Assembly: GCA_936914845.1 (NCBI GenBank)
Contig: CAKZGE010000007.1
Location: 62,001-126,000 of the forward strand
Direction: 5' to 3'
Source: an uncultured Chloracidobacterium sp.
GTDB lineage: Bacteria > Acidobacteriota > Blastocatellia > Pyrinomonadales > Pyrinomonadaceae
DNA length: 64,000 bases
Shown here: positions 36,567 through 45,619 of the stretch, in pieces
Numbering within the stretch: the first letter of the stretch is position 1
Layout: the number at the start of each line of letters is the position of its first letter
Notes under the pieces: generated by a model
Told to the model about the DNA's origin: nothing
What the model saw: only the letters and a program-made list of their open reading frames with translations
The model's database searches: none
Translations under genes and position numbers: made by a program

Positions 36567-36643
36567 TGGTCGGGGCGAGATGATTTGAACATCCGACCTC
36601 ACCGTCCCGAACGGTGCGCTCTACCAGGCTGAGCCACGCCCCG
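36567..36643 (-). tRNA. tRNA-Pro (anticodon CGG)
   Basis: A complete 77-base cloverleaf including an encoded 3' CCA. The acceptor stem is CGGGGCG/CGCCCCG, the D arm starts GCTC, the anticodon stem is CACCG/CGGTG with loop TTCGGGA giving anticodon CGG, and the T arm is GGATG-TTCAAAT-CATCT with one G-T pair. It reads CCG codons of proline. It has its own promoter and terminator. Confidence 0.96.
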
Positions 36644-36657
36644 ACATCAAGTTACAG

Positions 36658-36686
36658 ATTCTATTTGACGACCATTATAAAGTCAA
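36658..36686 (-). promoter_or_regulatory. Promoter of tRNA-Pro
   Basis: On the minus strand TTGACT (36681-36686) and TAGAAT (36658-36663) are 17 bases apart. The predicted start falls a few bases before the tRNA 5' end. Confidence 0.75.
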
Positions 36687-36708
36687 CGCTTGATGAACGA
36701 AAGATGGT

Positions 36709-37458
36709 CTATTTTTCATCCACCGCGTCAACAGCATCGATCACATCCTCGATGACATTTTCTGACATCCGCTTATTCTCTCTGCGGGCCTTTAACCATT
36801 CGATAATGATCGGCAGAATAGAAAGAAAAACGATGACAATGACAACCTTGTCTATATGCTCTTCGAGCAAAAAGCCCTCGACGCCGAACATGCGGCGAAC
36901 AAATTGCTCAACGAGTCCGCCCAAAAAATAGCCGGCAAAGAGCATGCTTGTCACCCAAAAGACCCCGCCGAAAACGTTATAGGCGACAAATTGGCGATAG
37001 GGCATGTTGGCGGCTCCGGCAACGATCGGGGCAAAGGTTCGTACAATAGGCACGAAACGGGCTATAACGATCGTCTTTCCGCCGTGTTTCTCATAGAATT
37101 TGTGGGCTTTTTTTAGGTGTTCCGGATTGAAGAACCGCGATTTTGGCCGGGAAAATATCGCCGGACCAACCTTTTTCCCGGAATAATATCCGACCGCATC
37201 TCCGATGATCGCAGCGGCCATCAAAGAGAACCACATGACCCACAGGTTAAGTTTTCCGGCAGCGGCAAAAAGTCCTGCAACGACCAAAAGCGAATCGCCC
37301 GGAAGGAAAAATCCGAGTGCGAGGCCGGTTTCTGCAAAAATGATAAAAAACAGGCCGAAATAGACATAGATGCCGAAAGTGTTCAACATCCAGTCGATCA
37401 TTACCTTTGGATTAAGGAGATCTTTCAGCTGTATCAGAAAGTCTGTGATCGATTCCAT
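36709..37458 (-). CDS. DedA-family membrane protein
   Basis: A 249-residue inner-membrane protein of the DedA/SNARE-associated (VTT) family. Signature segments are GFFLPGDSLLVVAGLF (about residues 50-65), the YYSGKKVGP loop and RFVPIVRTFAPIVAG (about 137-151) with the conserved Arg and Pro. Members act as undecaprenyl-phosphate or phospholipid scramblases/flippases. The extended charged C-terminus is cytoplasmic. It is followed by the tRNA-Pro on the same strand and preceded by pcm. Confidence 0.92.
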   Translation of the reverse strand: MESITDFLIQLKDLLNPKVMIDWMLNTFGIYVYFGLFFIIFAETGLALGFFLPGDSLLVVAGLFAAAGKLNLWVMWFSLMAAAIIGDAVGYYSGKKVGPAIFSRPKSRFFNPEHLKKAHKFYEKHGGKTIVIARFVPIVRTFAPIVAGAANMPYRQFVAYNVFGGVFWVTSMLFAGYFLGGLVEQFVRRMFGVEGFLLEEHIDKVVIVIVFLSILPIIIEWLKARRENKRMSENVIEDVIDAVDAVDEK

Positions 37459-37504
37459 AAAAGAACTAATTGTGCGGTATTGCGGCTAGGATGTCCATTT
37501 GAGA

Positions 37505-38149
37505 TCAGTTCCAGCCATGGTGGCCGATCAGCGGCACGAACGAACACGGCCCGTGATCAGAGGTTTCGAATCCGCTTTCTGTACGCAGCACGCGGACGAG
37601 ACGCTGAGAACTGCGGTCTTCTCCGATCGGGATCACCAGCCGCCCTCCTATTGCCAGCTGGTCCAAAAGCGGCTGCGGAACTTCCGGCCCGCCCGCCGCG
37701 ACCAAGATAGCATTATAGGGAGCGTAGATCTCCCAGCCGACAGTTCCGTCTGCCTGTTTCACCGAGACATGTTCAATACCTAGCAAACGGAGTTTGGCCA
37801 GGGCCTCTTTGGCAAGCTGTGGGATCCTTTCTACGGCATATATTTTTCGGGCCAGGTAAGATAGAACGGCCGATTGATAGCCCGACCCCGCTCCGATCTC
37901 GAGCACACGTTCCTTACCGGATAGTTCAAGCAATTCCGTCATTCGAGCAACGATGAAAGGCTGAGAGATGGTCTGGCCGGCAGATATCGGCAAGGCATTG
38001 TCTCGATAGGCTTGTGATCGAAGGGCATCCGGAACGAAGACATGGCGAGGGACGGTGTTCATTACGCTCAGCACCGTTTCGTCTGCTATGTGATAATGGT
38101 CGCGAAGCCTTGCCACCATTCGCTGTCGAGGTATTTGAAATTCGTCCAT
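37505..38149 (-). CDS. pcm: Protein-L-isoaspartate O-methyltransferase
   Basis: A 214-residue SAM-dependent repair enzyme that methylates L-isoaspartyl residues in damaged proteins. The PCMT signature ISAGQTISQPFIVARM (about residue 52) and SAM motif VLEIGAGSGYQSAVL (about 80) are clear, and the C-terminal RLVIPIG is typical. It lies 20 bases after surE on the same strand, the common surE-pcm stress pairing. Confidence 0.95.
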   Translation of the reverse strand: MDEFQIPRQRMVARLRDHYHIADETVLSVMNTVPRHVFVPDALRSQAYRDNALPISAGQTISQPFIVARMTELLELSGKERVLEIGAGSGYQSAVLSYLARKIYAVERIPQLAKEALAKLRLLGIEHVSVKQADGTVGWEIYAPYNAILVAAGGPEVPQPLLDQLAIGGRLVIPIGEDRSSQRLVRVLRTESGFETSDHGPCSFVPLIGHHGWN

Positions 38150-38169
38150 CGTTGCGGGTTGTTTGATCG

Positions 38170-38928
38170 CTAGCTGTTCCAGCCCTTCATAAGCTCGATC
38201 GCCATGTGGTTGGTAAGGTCCGAGCGCATCGGTGTAAGCGATACGTAGCCTTCTTCGATCGCTTCAAAATCGGTGCCGCCTTCGGCATGAAATCCTTCGC
38301 GAACTTCGCCGATCCAATAATAATTCTTGCCCCGCGGGTCGATATGCTCACTGATGATCGGCCGGGCGTTCTTAAAACCCTGTTTTGTGACCCGCATGCC
38401 TTTCGGCGTGCCTTTCGGTATGTTTACGTTGAGTAGCGTGCCGACCGGAAGCCCTTCGGCCAATGCACGAAGAGTTACTTCGCGTGCGACGCGAGCGGAT
38501 TCGATGAAATCATAGGTCCGAGTCGCAACCAGGCTAAAGGCAAGCCCCCGAACGCCTAAGATAGTTGCTTCCATTGCTCCGGCGACCGTGCCCGAATAGG
38601 TGGCATCGTCGCCGAGATTGGCTCCGTGATTAATGCCGGAAACACATATGTCAGGCCATTCGTTCGACAAAAGTATCTGATTGAGAGCCATTGTGACGCA
38701 ATCGGTAGGCGTTCCGTCCACGGTCCAATGGCGTTCGTCGATCTGGCGTATTCGCAGCGGACGCGAAAGCGTAAGACTGTGTGATGCTCCGCTCATTTCG
38801 GATGCCGGTGCGACGACATATACATCGCCGATCTCGCTCATTGCTGATTCTAACGCCTCGATGCCTTCGGCATGGATGCCGTCATCGTTCGTTATCAATA
38901 TCCGCGGACGTTTTTCTTTGTCGTGCAT
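38170..38928 (-). CDS. surE: 5'/3'-nucleotidase SurE
   Basis: A 252-residue metal-dependent nucleoside monophosphatase. The metal-binding LITNDDGIHAEGI (near residue 10), the Ser in SGASHSLT, and SGINHGANLGDDATYSGTVA (about residues 95-115) are the defining motifs. It is cytoplasmic and associated with stationary phase survival. It is followed by pcm, probably as one transcript. Confidence 0.96.
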   Translation of the reverse strand: MHDKEKRPRILITNDDGIHAEGIEALESAMSEIGDVYVVAPASEMSGASHSLTLSRPLRIRQIDERHWTVDGTPTDCVTMALNQILLSNEWPDICVSGINHGANLGDDATYSGTVAGAMEATILGVRGLAFSLVATRTYDFIESARVAREVTLRALAEGLPVGTLLNVNIPKGTPKGMRVTKQGFKNARPIISEHIDPRGKNYYWIGEVREGFHAEGGTDFEAIEEGYVSLTPMRSDLTNHMAIELMKGWNS

Positions 38929-38945
38929 CTCGTGATTTAAAATGG

Positions 38946-38997
38946 ATAAAGTGAAAAAGCGGCGATCCCGAGAGAAACGTACACCTTTTCACTTTAT
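38946..38997 (-). terminator. Inverted repeat after rpsU
   Basis: ATAAAGTGAAAA (38946-38957) and its exact complement TTTTCACTTTAT (38986-38997) form a 12-bp AT-rich stem just past the rpsU stop. It is probably a terminator, though AT-rich, and could act on both strands. Confidence 0.5.
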
Positions 38998-39017
38998 ATT
39001 AAGGACATTTTCGCCAA

Positions 39018-39260
39018 TTATCTATTTGGCGTGAATCCCGGCTTTGCCATCGCACCGCCGCCTGCCGGCCGCTGTTGGCGGAAGCGCCTTCGGTTGCGTT
39101 TACGAGCGTTGACCGATTTCAATTTCGCTTTTTGTCCCGGCGGAATGAAGTGAGCGTGCTTTTTAAGGTCTTTAATGATCTCTTCGCTAATAACCTTGCG
39201 TTTGAAACGTCGCAATGCGCTCTCGATCGATTCGTTATTGTTAACTGTAATATATGCCAT
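39018..39260 (-). CDS. rpsU: 30S ribosomal protein bS21
   Basis: An 80-residue basic ribosomal protein with the S21 core ITVNNNESIESALRRFKRKV and the RKRNRRRFR-rich tail; the C-terminal GGGAMAKPGF extension is a little longer than in E. coli. It binds near the 3' end of 16S rRNA. Its own ribosome site, TAAAGGAGGTGAG at 39268-39280, is an almost complete match to the anti-Shine-Dalgarno. It stands alone with its own promoter. Confidence 0.96.
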   Translation of the reverse strand: MAYITVNNNESIESALRRFKRKVISEEIIKDLKKHAHFIPPGQKAKLKSVNARKRNRRRFRQQRPAGGGAMAKPGFTPNR

Positions 39261-39313
39261 TTATCTTCTCACCTCCTTTAGGCCGTAGATTTATGCCATA
39301 AAGGCAAACAAAC

Positions 39314-39342
39314 ATTAAACTACAGCTTGGACAAAAAGGCAA
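39314..39342 (-). promoter_or_regulatory. Likely rpsU promoter
   Basis: On the minus strand TTGCCT (39337-39342) and TTTAAT (39314-39319) are 17 bases apart, about 50 bases upstream of the rpsU start. Confidence 0.5.
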
Positions 39343-39538
39343 ACCAGGGCGGGGATACACCATTGTGTAAAAAAATTTCCGGTTCGATGTGGTGTCCGCC
39401 ATTTTTCCTCAATGATCTCAAAGACCGCTGGGCACACGGATAAACAATAATCGAGAAGGCGGAACACCAATTCTTTGAGTGGATGCAATGAAAAAAAAGG
39501 AATACGATACCTATTAGAAATTTATTTCACTTTGCCAC

Positions 39539-39568
39539 TTGCGCGCTCTCTGGACTTGCGCATATTAT
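39539..39568 (+). promoter_or_regulatory. Possible promoter of the large secreted protein
   Basis: TTGCGC at 39539 and TATTAT at 39563 are separated by 18 bases, leaving a leader of about 100 bases before the ATG at 39677. The match is moderate. Confidence 0.35.
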
Positions 39569-39676
39569 ATTCGCACCTTAGCGGCTAGAGTAGGGATGAC
39601 CCAAGCTTTACCCACCTCTACTTCGCAGTAAAGCCGATAAAAGACATAAATTACTTAAAACTTAGGAGACCCCCTT

Positions 39677-42600
39677 ATGACCCACGACCATACCCTTGCG
39701 CGCACCCGTACACTGCGACCGCTCTTTTCTGTGATCCTGATGAGCATGATGTTCATCATTTTCATATCTGAAAGTTCGGCTCAAACCATCACATTTGACT
39801 CCTACTCCGTGGGAAACATTGACGGGCAAGACGGGTGGATGAAAAGCGGCTCATACGACGCCTCTGTATCCACAACGTCCTTAGACCGATTTGCACCTCG
39901 GTCGTTGCGCATATCGAACGCCGTGACAAGCGGTTCTTTCGGTGATCAGACGTTTTCAAAGTCGATCGTCAATGAGGCAGGGGAGGTTTCCGCAGCAAAT
40001 GGCGGCATGTCGGCAGGGGCACGCAAACGAAATTTCATTGCTGAATGGGAGTTTACATCTGCACAGCCCGGATCCGAGCAACCCGGGCTTTCCATATCCG
40101 TTAGTCCGGATCGGGGAGACGGGGCACGTATGAGCTGGCTTAGAATGGCTGATTCGCCTGCGGGGCTTTTACTCGAATTTGCTGATTACCAAAAAGGTCT
40201 CGGCAATACATGTGCAAGCGGAGACAACTTCGTTACGACCGAGATCGCAAACTCTTTGCCGCGCGGAGCTATTCATAAGATCCGTCTGGAAATACATTTT
40301 GTTGAAGGGCCGGCGAATGACATCGTCAGGGTATATGTAAATGGTGTGCTCAAACATACGGGTACCAGCTGGGAAGACTATTTCCGGGATTGCGAAAGCA
40401 ACCCTACCCGCACAGTTGATTCTTTGTTGTTCAGAACAGGCGGAACTGCGGCGCCGGCAAATACCGGAAAGGGGTTTTTTATCGATAACATTCACCTAAA
40501 TTCAACGAATGTTCCGGGTATTGTCCCGGTTCGTTCGAATGCATTGAACGGCTGGGCTGCAGATACTTCTGCGGGCGGTGCGGTGACTTTCGTTAATGAT
40601 TCAACAGCTCCGCTCGGTATGGGAGCTCTCCAGATACTTACCGGGCCGACCGACCCATCTCGGGCGGAATTGTCCCGTGCAGTAAGCGTCAACCTGTCTG
40701 ATGTTACGGCCCTCAGCTATTTCACTAAGCAAAACAGTACAACTATACCGATAAGCACGCCATCGTATTCGATCGGTGTTTGGTTGGACGGAGTGAATCC
40801 GAGTTCTTACACAAACCTTGTATTTGAACCCTATTGGAACGGCGATATCTTACCCGGTGTCTGGCAGAACTGGGATGTGCTGGCCGCCGGAAGGTTGTGG
40901 GCATCAACGACGGTGAACGTCGGCGGAGGTTGTGCGACGACGGCAGGAGCAGGCGGACCACCCTTTTATTCAGTGCAGGGATTAAAGGCGGCGTGTCCGA
41001 ATGCCGTTGTGAAACGGATATCGACCTATGCGGGAACATATAACCGAGACTATGATGTGGAATCGGACCATTTCAGATTCAATGACACGATCTACGATTT
41101 TGAACCGGCTGAAGCCAATGTAGTAACTGTAAGTCCTGTTAATATGGGCTCATGGCTCTTCTATAGCGACGGTTCACCCGGTTTTCCCGAAGGACCAAAT
41201 AATTCCTTAGGCTCATTTGTTGCCGGACCGGGATCTCCGCTTCGCGGATCAGGCAGCGCCGAGATAAGCGTGAACGGTGAGCGCCGGACGAATCTCGCTA
41301 CCTATGCCTTTGCAAATACCAAACTTAGCGACATCACGACATTAAGATACAGCACGTATAATCCGTCCGCTGGCAATGGCGGAAGTGCTGTACGTTCGGC
41401 CTACATCAACTTCAACGTAAGTTTTGATGGGGCAGATACGTGGCAACGCCGCTTGGTTTTCCTCCCGAAGGACAATGGCGTTTTCCCTCAGAACTCTTGG
41501 AAAGAATTTGACGCCATACGAGGCGGGAATGCTCTTTGGCGGTTTTCCGGCCCGACCTGGCCCGACACAGCGATCTCCGGTGAGACACCGAGAACTTGGA
41601 GTGACATCCTTGCTTCGTATCCGAATATCAAAATAAGGGAGACGGATGCTCACATGGGTCTCAGAGTAGGGGAGCCATACAACGACGGCTACACCGAGAA
41701 TATTGATACATTCACGTTCGGAACCAATTCGGGGACGACAATCTATGATTTTGAACCCGATCCTTTGTATGTTCAATCGTCGGGTACGGCAAATACAGCA
41801 AACTGTTCGATTGCGGTACCGACAGATGCCTTTACGACCATTCAAGGAGCGATTAATGCTGCCTCGATCGGAGCTACTATACGCGTTTGTCCAGGAAATT
41901 ACGTTGAAGACGTCAATGTAAATAAGGCTAGTATCCGATTGATGGGTTCGGGCGTAGATGTGTCAACCATAACTGGGCCGCATAATATTGGCGGATCTAC
42001 GACATTGCTTATCAATGCGAGCAACGTTCTTGTCGATGGCTTCACCGTCACTCGGAGTGGGAACAACGCTACAGATTGGAATTCGAATCTGAAAAGTTAT
42101 GGTGTCGTTTTCGGTGCCCCAGGAAGCAATTCTACTCTTCAGAACTCGAAAGTTAGCGGAAACCGCAATGGTATATATGTAGGTCAATCGTCTAACGGCA
42201 ATGTAATTCGGAGAAATAATATTAACGGTAATCGGACCGGAATCCATATTGTGGACAACGACGGGACCTTTATCGAAGAGAATTTTGTTATCAATAATTG
42301 GACGGTTGGAATATTGAATCGTTCGGAGGGCGGACCATCACCCGCCATCCAGACCGTTCGGAATAACAATATTTCTGGGAATTGGTTTAGTGATATCGAA
42401 TTTAGAGAACCGGTGGGAACTTCAAATCTAAACTACTCTGGAAATTTTCTTGGCTCAAATGTATTGAGAACCACGGGCCCGACAGGTGAGCCGGATTATG
42501 CTGTGCAAATACCAAATATTTTTCCTGGCGGCACTGCCTCGGCTCCATCTTCCCACATAACCATAACCGGGGCCCAATCCGGTCGGATTGACTATTCACC

Positions 42601-44554
42601 ATACTTGAACAGCGGGTTGGATACACAAACCGGAACCCCTGGCTTTCAGGGTGATTTTGCGAACGTTACTGTGACCGCGGACAGCCCTCAAGCAAATGGT
42701 GTATATGCAACAATTCGCGAGGGTATCGTAATGGCCAGTTCAGGAGGATCGGTAACTGCAGTGTCGGGCTCTTATGTAGAAAGCGTAAATGTCGATAAGC
42801 CATTGACGCTCAGGGGGAATGCGACGATTACGGGAAGCCTTCGCACATCAGTGGCTGGTGCGGTGATCGCTCCGGGCAATGGACCGGGCAAGATATCGAG
42901 CGGTAACTTGAGTTTTGTGTCAGGATCGAAACTGAGTATCGATCTGAATGGTCTCACGGCCGGAACCCAATACGATCAACTTGCCGTTACCGGAACGGTC
43001 GACCTTGGCGGTTCAACTTTAGAAGTCGCCACAGCAATGGTACCGCCTCCCGGAACAAATTTTGTGATCATAAGCAATGACGGCTCGGACGCGGTCACGG
43101 GAACATTTAACGGGTTGCCTTCCGGAGCTACGGTGACTGTTGGAATTCAGAGTTACACCATCAGCTATACGGGCGGCGACGGCAACGATGTGGTCCTCAC
43201 AGCTACTGGTGCACCGGGCTGCAATAACGTCGTCATTCCGACGGGAATACAGACGCTTCCATCGAATCAAGTAGTGGTGCCTCTGAATGTTGACAATCTG
43301 ACGGGACGCGGAGTGCTGTCATTTACCTACACGCTCAACTATAACCCTGCTGTTTTATCGTATATAGGTGTCGATCAAGCCGGTACCTTGAGTAGTGCTT
43401 TCTCATTTTCGGTGAACAGTCTTACCCCGGGAATACTGGTGGTCAATATGTATGGGGACTCGCCCTTGGTTGGGTCAGGAACGCTTATGAATCTGAGGTT
43501 CCTGACGAACGGTGCGATCGGAACGAGCAGTCCGCTCAACCTTTCCAACTTTACTCTCAACGAAGGAGTCCCTTGTGTAAACTCCACAAATGGGTCGGTT
43601 AGCGTTGTTTCATCGACGGTTTCGGGGACTATCTCGTACGGGAATAGCGTTTCTTTCAAGCCCGTGCCAAATACGCTGCTAACTGGATCCGGGGCATCGC
43701 CCGTTTCGGGTACAAGTGCTCTCGGAACAGGGGCATACACGCTAAGCGGATTCGGTCCCGGAGCATATACGGTAGTTCCGAGCAAATCGGGCGATGTCAA
43801 TGGCATATCTGGATTGGATGCGGCTTTGATCTCTCAGCATGTTGTTGGATTGATCACGCTTAATGCCAATCAGATGGCCGCTGGCGATGTCAGCAACAAT
43901 GGCACTCTGTCCGGCTTGGATGCCGCATATATATCACAATGGCTGGTCGGGACGCCGAATCCCGGAATTACCGGAACTTGGAAGTTTGTGCCTACCCAAC
44001 GGAACTATTCGAATGTAAACACACCGTGGACCAACCAAGATTATGCGGCAATTTTGATGGGCGAGCTGACAGGGAACTGGACACCGCCATCGATGTTCGC
44101 TATTGCGGCCGCTCCGCGTTCCGTCAATCCTGAAAAAGCCGTTACCGTAGAAACAGGTAAATTCTCGGTTCAGGAGGCTGAAGAGGTTACAATACCTGTC
44201 AGTGTGGGGGATCTGAGCGGTAGGGGGATCTATTCTTACCAGTTCGAGGTTATATACGATCCGGCCGTGTTGGAACCCGTCGTCGGTACGGCATCCGGTG
44301 CTGAAAGCATAAGTGGCCGAATCAACGTAGTGTCAAATTCGCCAGAGGAAGGGAAGTTGATGGTTGTAGCCTACGGTGCACAGGCTTTGGAAAGTGCCGG
44401 AACGCTAGTTAACTTGAGATTCCGTGTTGTGGGTCGGCCCGGAGCGAGTACAAAATTCATCATCGAAAACTTTATGTTCAACGAAGGTGATGTGGACGCG
44501 ATCGTACAGACCGGAGCTCTTCGGGTAGTGCCTTCAAGCACGATCGGAAAATAA
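39677..44554 (+). CDS. Large secreted protein with beta-helix and cohesin-dockerin-cohesin C-terminus
   Basis: A 1625-residue exported protein; the signal peptide ends near ESSAQT. Residues about 35-700 look like three concanavalin/carbohydrate-binding-like sandwich domains. Residues about 700-935 form a right-handed parallel beta-helix of the NosD/pectate-lyase kind (AFTTIQGAINAASIGATI, then Asn-rich coils such as SGNRNGIYVG). A cohesin-like domain follows at about 1180-1313, a dockerin-like pair of calcium repeats at about 1370-1428 (GDVNG..GLDAALISQHVVG and GDVSNNGTLSGLDAAYISQ), then a second cohesin-like domain at about 1490-1622. The first dockerin repeat is three residues short. No glycosidase catalytic domain is recognisable. 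Confidence 0.85.
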   Translation: MTHDHTLARTRTLRPLFSVILMSMMFIIFISESSAQTITFDSYSVGNIDGQDGWMKSGSYDASVSTTSLDRFAPRSLRISNAVTSGSFGDQTFSKSIVNEAGEVSAANGGMSAGARKRNFIAEWEFTSAQPGSEQPGLSISVSPDRGDGARMSWLRMADSPAGLLLEFADYQKGLGNTCASGDNFVTTEIANSLPRGAIHKIRLEIHFVEGPANDIVRVYVNGVLKHTGTSWEDYFRDCESNPTRTVDSLLFRTGGTAAPANTGKGFFIDNIHLNSTNVPGIVPVRSNALNGWAADTSAGGAVTFVNDSTAPLGMGALQILTGPTDPSRAELSRAVSVNLSDVTALSYFTKQNSTTIPISTPSYSIGVWLDGVNPSSYTNLVFEPYWNGDILPGVWQNWDVLAAGRLWASTTVNVGGGCATTAGAGGPPFYSVQGLKAACPNAVVKRISTYAGTYNRDYDVESDHFRFNDTIYDFEPAEANVVTVSPVNMGSWLFYSDGSPGFPEGPNNSLGSFVAGPGSPLRGSGSAEISVNGERRTNLATYAFANTKLSDITTLRYSTYNPSAGNGGSAVRSAYINFNVSFDGADTWQRRLVFLPKDNGVFPQNSWKEFDAIRGGNALWRFSGPTWPDTAISGETPRTWSDILASYPNIKIRETDAHMGLRVGEPYNDGYTENIDTFTFGTNSGTTIYDFEPDPLYVQSSGTANTANCSIAVPTDAFTTIQGAINAASIGATIRVCPGNYVEDVNVNKASIRLMGSGVDVSTITGPHNIGGSTTLLINASNVLVDGFTVTRSGNNATDWNSNLKSYGVVFGAPGSNSTLQNSKVSGNRNGIYVGQSSNGNVIRRNNINGNRTGIHIVDNDGTFIEENFVINNWTVGILNRSEGGPSPAIQTVRNNNISGNWFSDIEFREPVGTSNLNYSGNFLGSNVLRTTGPTGEPDYAVQIPNIFPGGTASAPSSHITITGAQSGRIDYSPYLNSGLDTQTGTPGFQGDFANVTVTADSPQANGVYATIREGIVMASSGGSVTAVSGSYVESVNVDKPLTLRGNATITGSLRTSVAGAVIAPGNGPGKISSGNLSFVSGSKLSIDLNGLTAGTQYDQLAVTGTVDLGGSTLEVATAMVPPPGTNFVIISNDGSDAVTGTFNGLPSGATVTVGIQSYTISYTGGDGNDVVLTATGAPGCNNVVIPTGIQTLPSNQVVVPLNVDNLTGRGVLSFTYTLNYNPAVLSYIGVDQAGTLSSAFSFSVNSLTPGILVVNMYGDSPLVGSGTLMNLRFLTNGAIGTSSPLNLSNFTLNEGVPCVNSTNGSVSVVSSTVSGTISYGNSVSFKPVPNTLLTGSGASPVSGTSALGTGAYTLSGFGPGAYTVVPSKSGDVNGISGLDAALISQHVVGLITLNANQMAAGDVSNNGTLSGLDAAYISQWLVGTPNPGITGTWKFVPTQRNYSNVNTPWTNQDYAAILMGELTGNWTPPSMFAIAAAPRSVNPEKAVTVETGKFSVQEAEEVTIPVSVGDLSGRGIYSYQFEVIYDPAVLEPVVGTASGAESISGRINVVSNSPEEGKLMVVAYGAQALESAGTLVNLRFRVVGRPGASTKFIIENFMFNEGDVDAIVQTGALRVVPSSTIGK

Positions 44555-44610
44555 AAAAGGAGTTGAGATGGAGGATCGGGTAACGATCTTCCGTCTCATA
44601 TTGGCCAACT

Positions 44611-45387
44611 ATGAAAACAGCTGTATTTTTTGCATTAGTTTGGATCATGTCTCTCGGGGGAGGTGTGACTGCACAGGTATCAGAAAAGACACAGGACGAC
44701 TCTCAAGGGGTTGGGCCGGGTATCACTATTACCGCACCGGCTATAGGAAGGGGAAGTGGTGTGGTCTTCGATTACACCTTTAGGGTCTCAAACGTTAACG
44801 GTATGGGAATACTTAGCTATGAAGGGGATGTAACCTATGACCAAACCGTCCTGCAGTTTAATTCCTGCGTTGTAGAGGGTACCATAAGTGTCGTGCCCAT
44901 GACATGTAATACCCCTAGCGGCCCGGGTAGGGTCAAATTCGTTTACTTTTTTCACGCGCCGCTGGCTAACGCTATTGGCGGCCCCCCAAGCGACCTGTTC
45001 AAACTAAATTTTACGATAATTGGCAATGTCGGACAGGTATCGCCTATTGTGATCGAAAATTTACAGGTGATGGAATTCAACGTACCTGGTACCGCGATCC
45101 CCGGATCGGTGACGGTGTTGGCACCGACGTCGGCGTCGGTGCCAGTTGCGGGGATAGTCAAAGACGGCAGCGGGCGAGGGTTGGGAAATGTCCGCGTTGT
45201 TTTAGCTGATCCGAGCGGCCAGCGGCGGGCTATTATGACGGGACCGATGGGGTATTACCGATTTGACGGTGTGCCGGTCGGCCAGGTCTATTCATTGACG
45301 GCAAGTTCGAAACGTCACACATTTCAGCCAAGATCGTTAGTGGTTATGGACGAAATATCAAACGCGGATATTACTGCCGATCAATAG
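44611..45387 (+). CDS. Secreted cohesin-like protein with carboxypeptidase-regulatory-like domain
   Basis: A 258-residue exported protein, signal peptide ending near VTAQV. Residues about 40-170 form a cohesin-like sandwich (TFRVSNVNGMGILSYEGDVTYD is the start of the fold), and residues about 178-258 a carboxypeptidase-regulatory-like domain (VAGIVKDGSGRGLGNVRVVL ... GYYRFDGVPVG). It lies 56 bases after the large cohesin-dockerin gene and is probably cotranscribed. The ATG at 44611 has no good ribosome site; a strong AAGGAG at 44557 instead precedes an ATG at 44568 in another frame. It could bind the neighbour's dockerin, by inference. Confidence 0.8.
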   Translation: MKTAVFFALVWIMSLGGGVTAQVSEKTQDDSQGVGPGITITAPAIGRGSGVVFDYTFRVSNVNGMGILSYEGDVTYDQTVLQFNSCVVEGTISVVPMTCNTPSGPGRVKFVYFFHAPLANAIGGPPSDLFKLNFTIIGNVGQVSPIVIENLQVMEFNVPGTAIPGSVTVLAPTSASVPVAGIVKDGSGRGLGNVRVVLADPSGQRRAIMTGPMGYYRFDGVPVGQVYSLTASSKRHTFQPRSLVVMDEISNADITADQ

Positions 45388-45498
45388 GACATCGAACAGG
45401 AGGGGCGAAAGGGGCGGTTATTTTCCGCACTCTTCCGCTTTGTTCAAAACTATGCCCTGATGCAAGCCCCCTTGCACATTAGGACTTAAGTGTTCAAT

Positions 45499-45529
45499 GA
45501 GGCCCGTCTGAAAAGGCGGCCTCTTTTTT
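45499..45529 (+). terminator. Rho-independent terminator after the cohesin genes
   Basis: GAGGCC pairs with GGCCTC over a 13-base loop, directly followed by six T, about 110 bases after the stop of the 258-residue protein. Confidence 0.75.
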
Positions 45530-45619
45530 ATTTTGGTGCAAAAGCGGCAGACATCGGAGGGTGTTCGATCTGCGCCAATTCATCTAAAAAGGTAAGTTGT
45601 CTAGGCGGCGAATCTAAAA

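Larger units (their letters stand above)
39261..39676. other. Divergent regulatory region between rpsU and the large secreted protein
   Basis: No gene is seen in these 416 bases. They hold the strong rpsU ribosome site, a likely rpsU promoter, and on the plus strand a possible promoter at 39539-39568 and a ribosome site TTAGGAG just before the ATG at 39677. The middle shows nothing I recognise. Confidence 0.6.
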
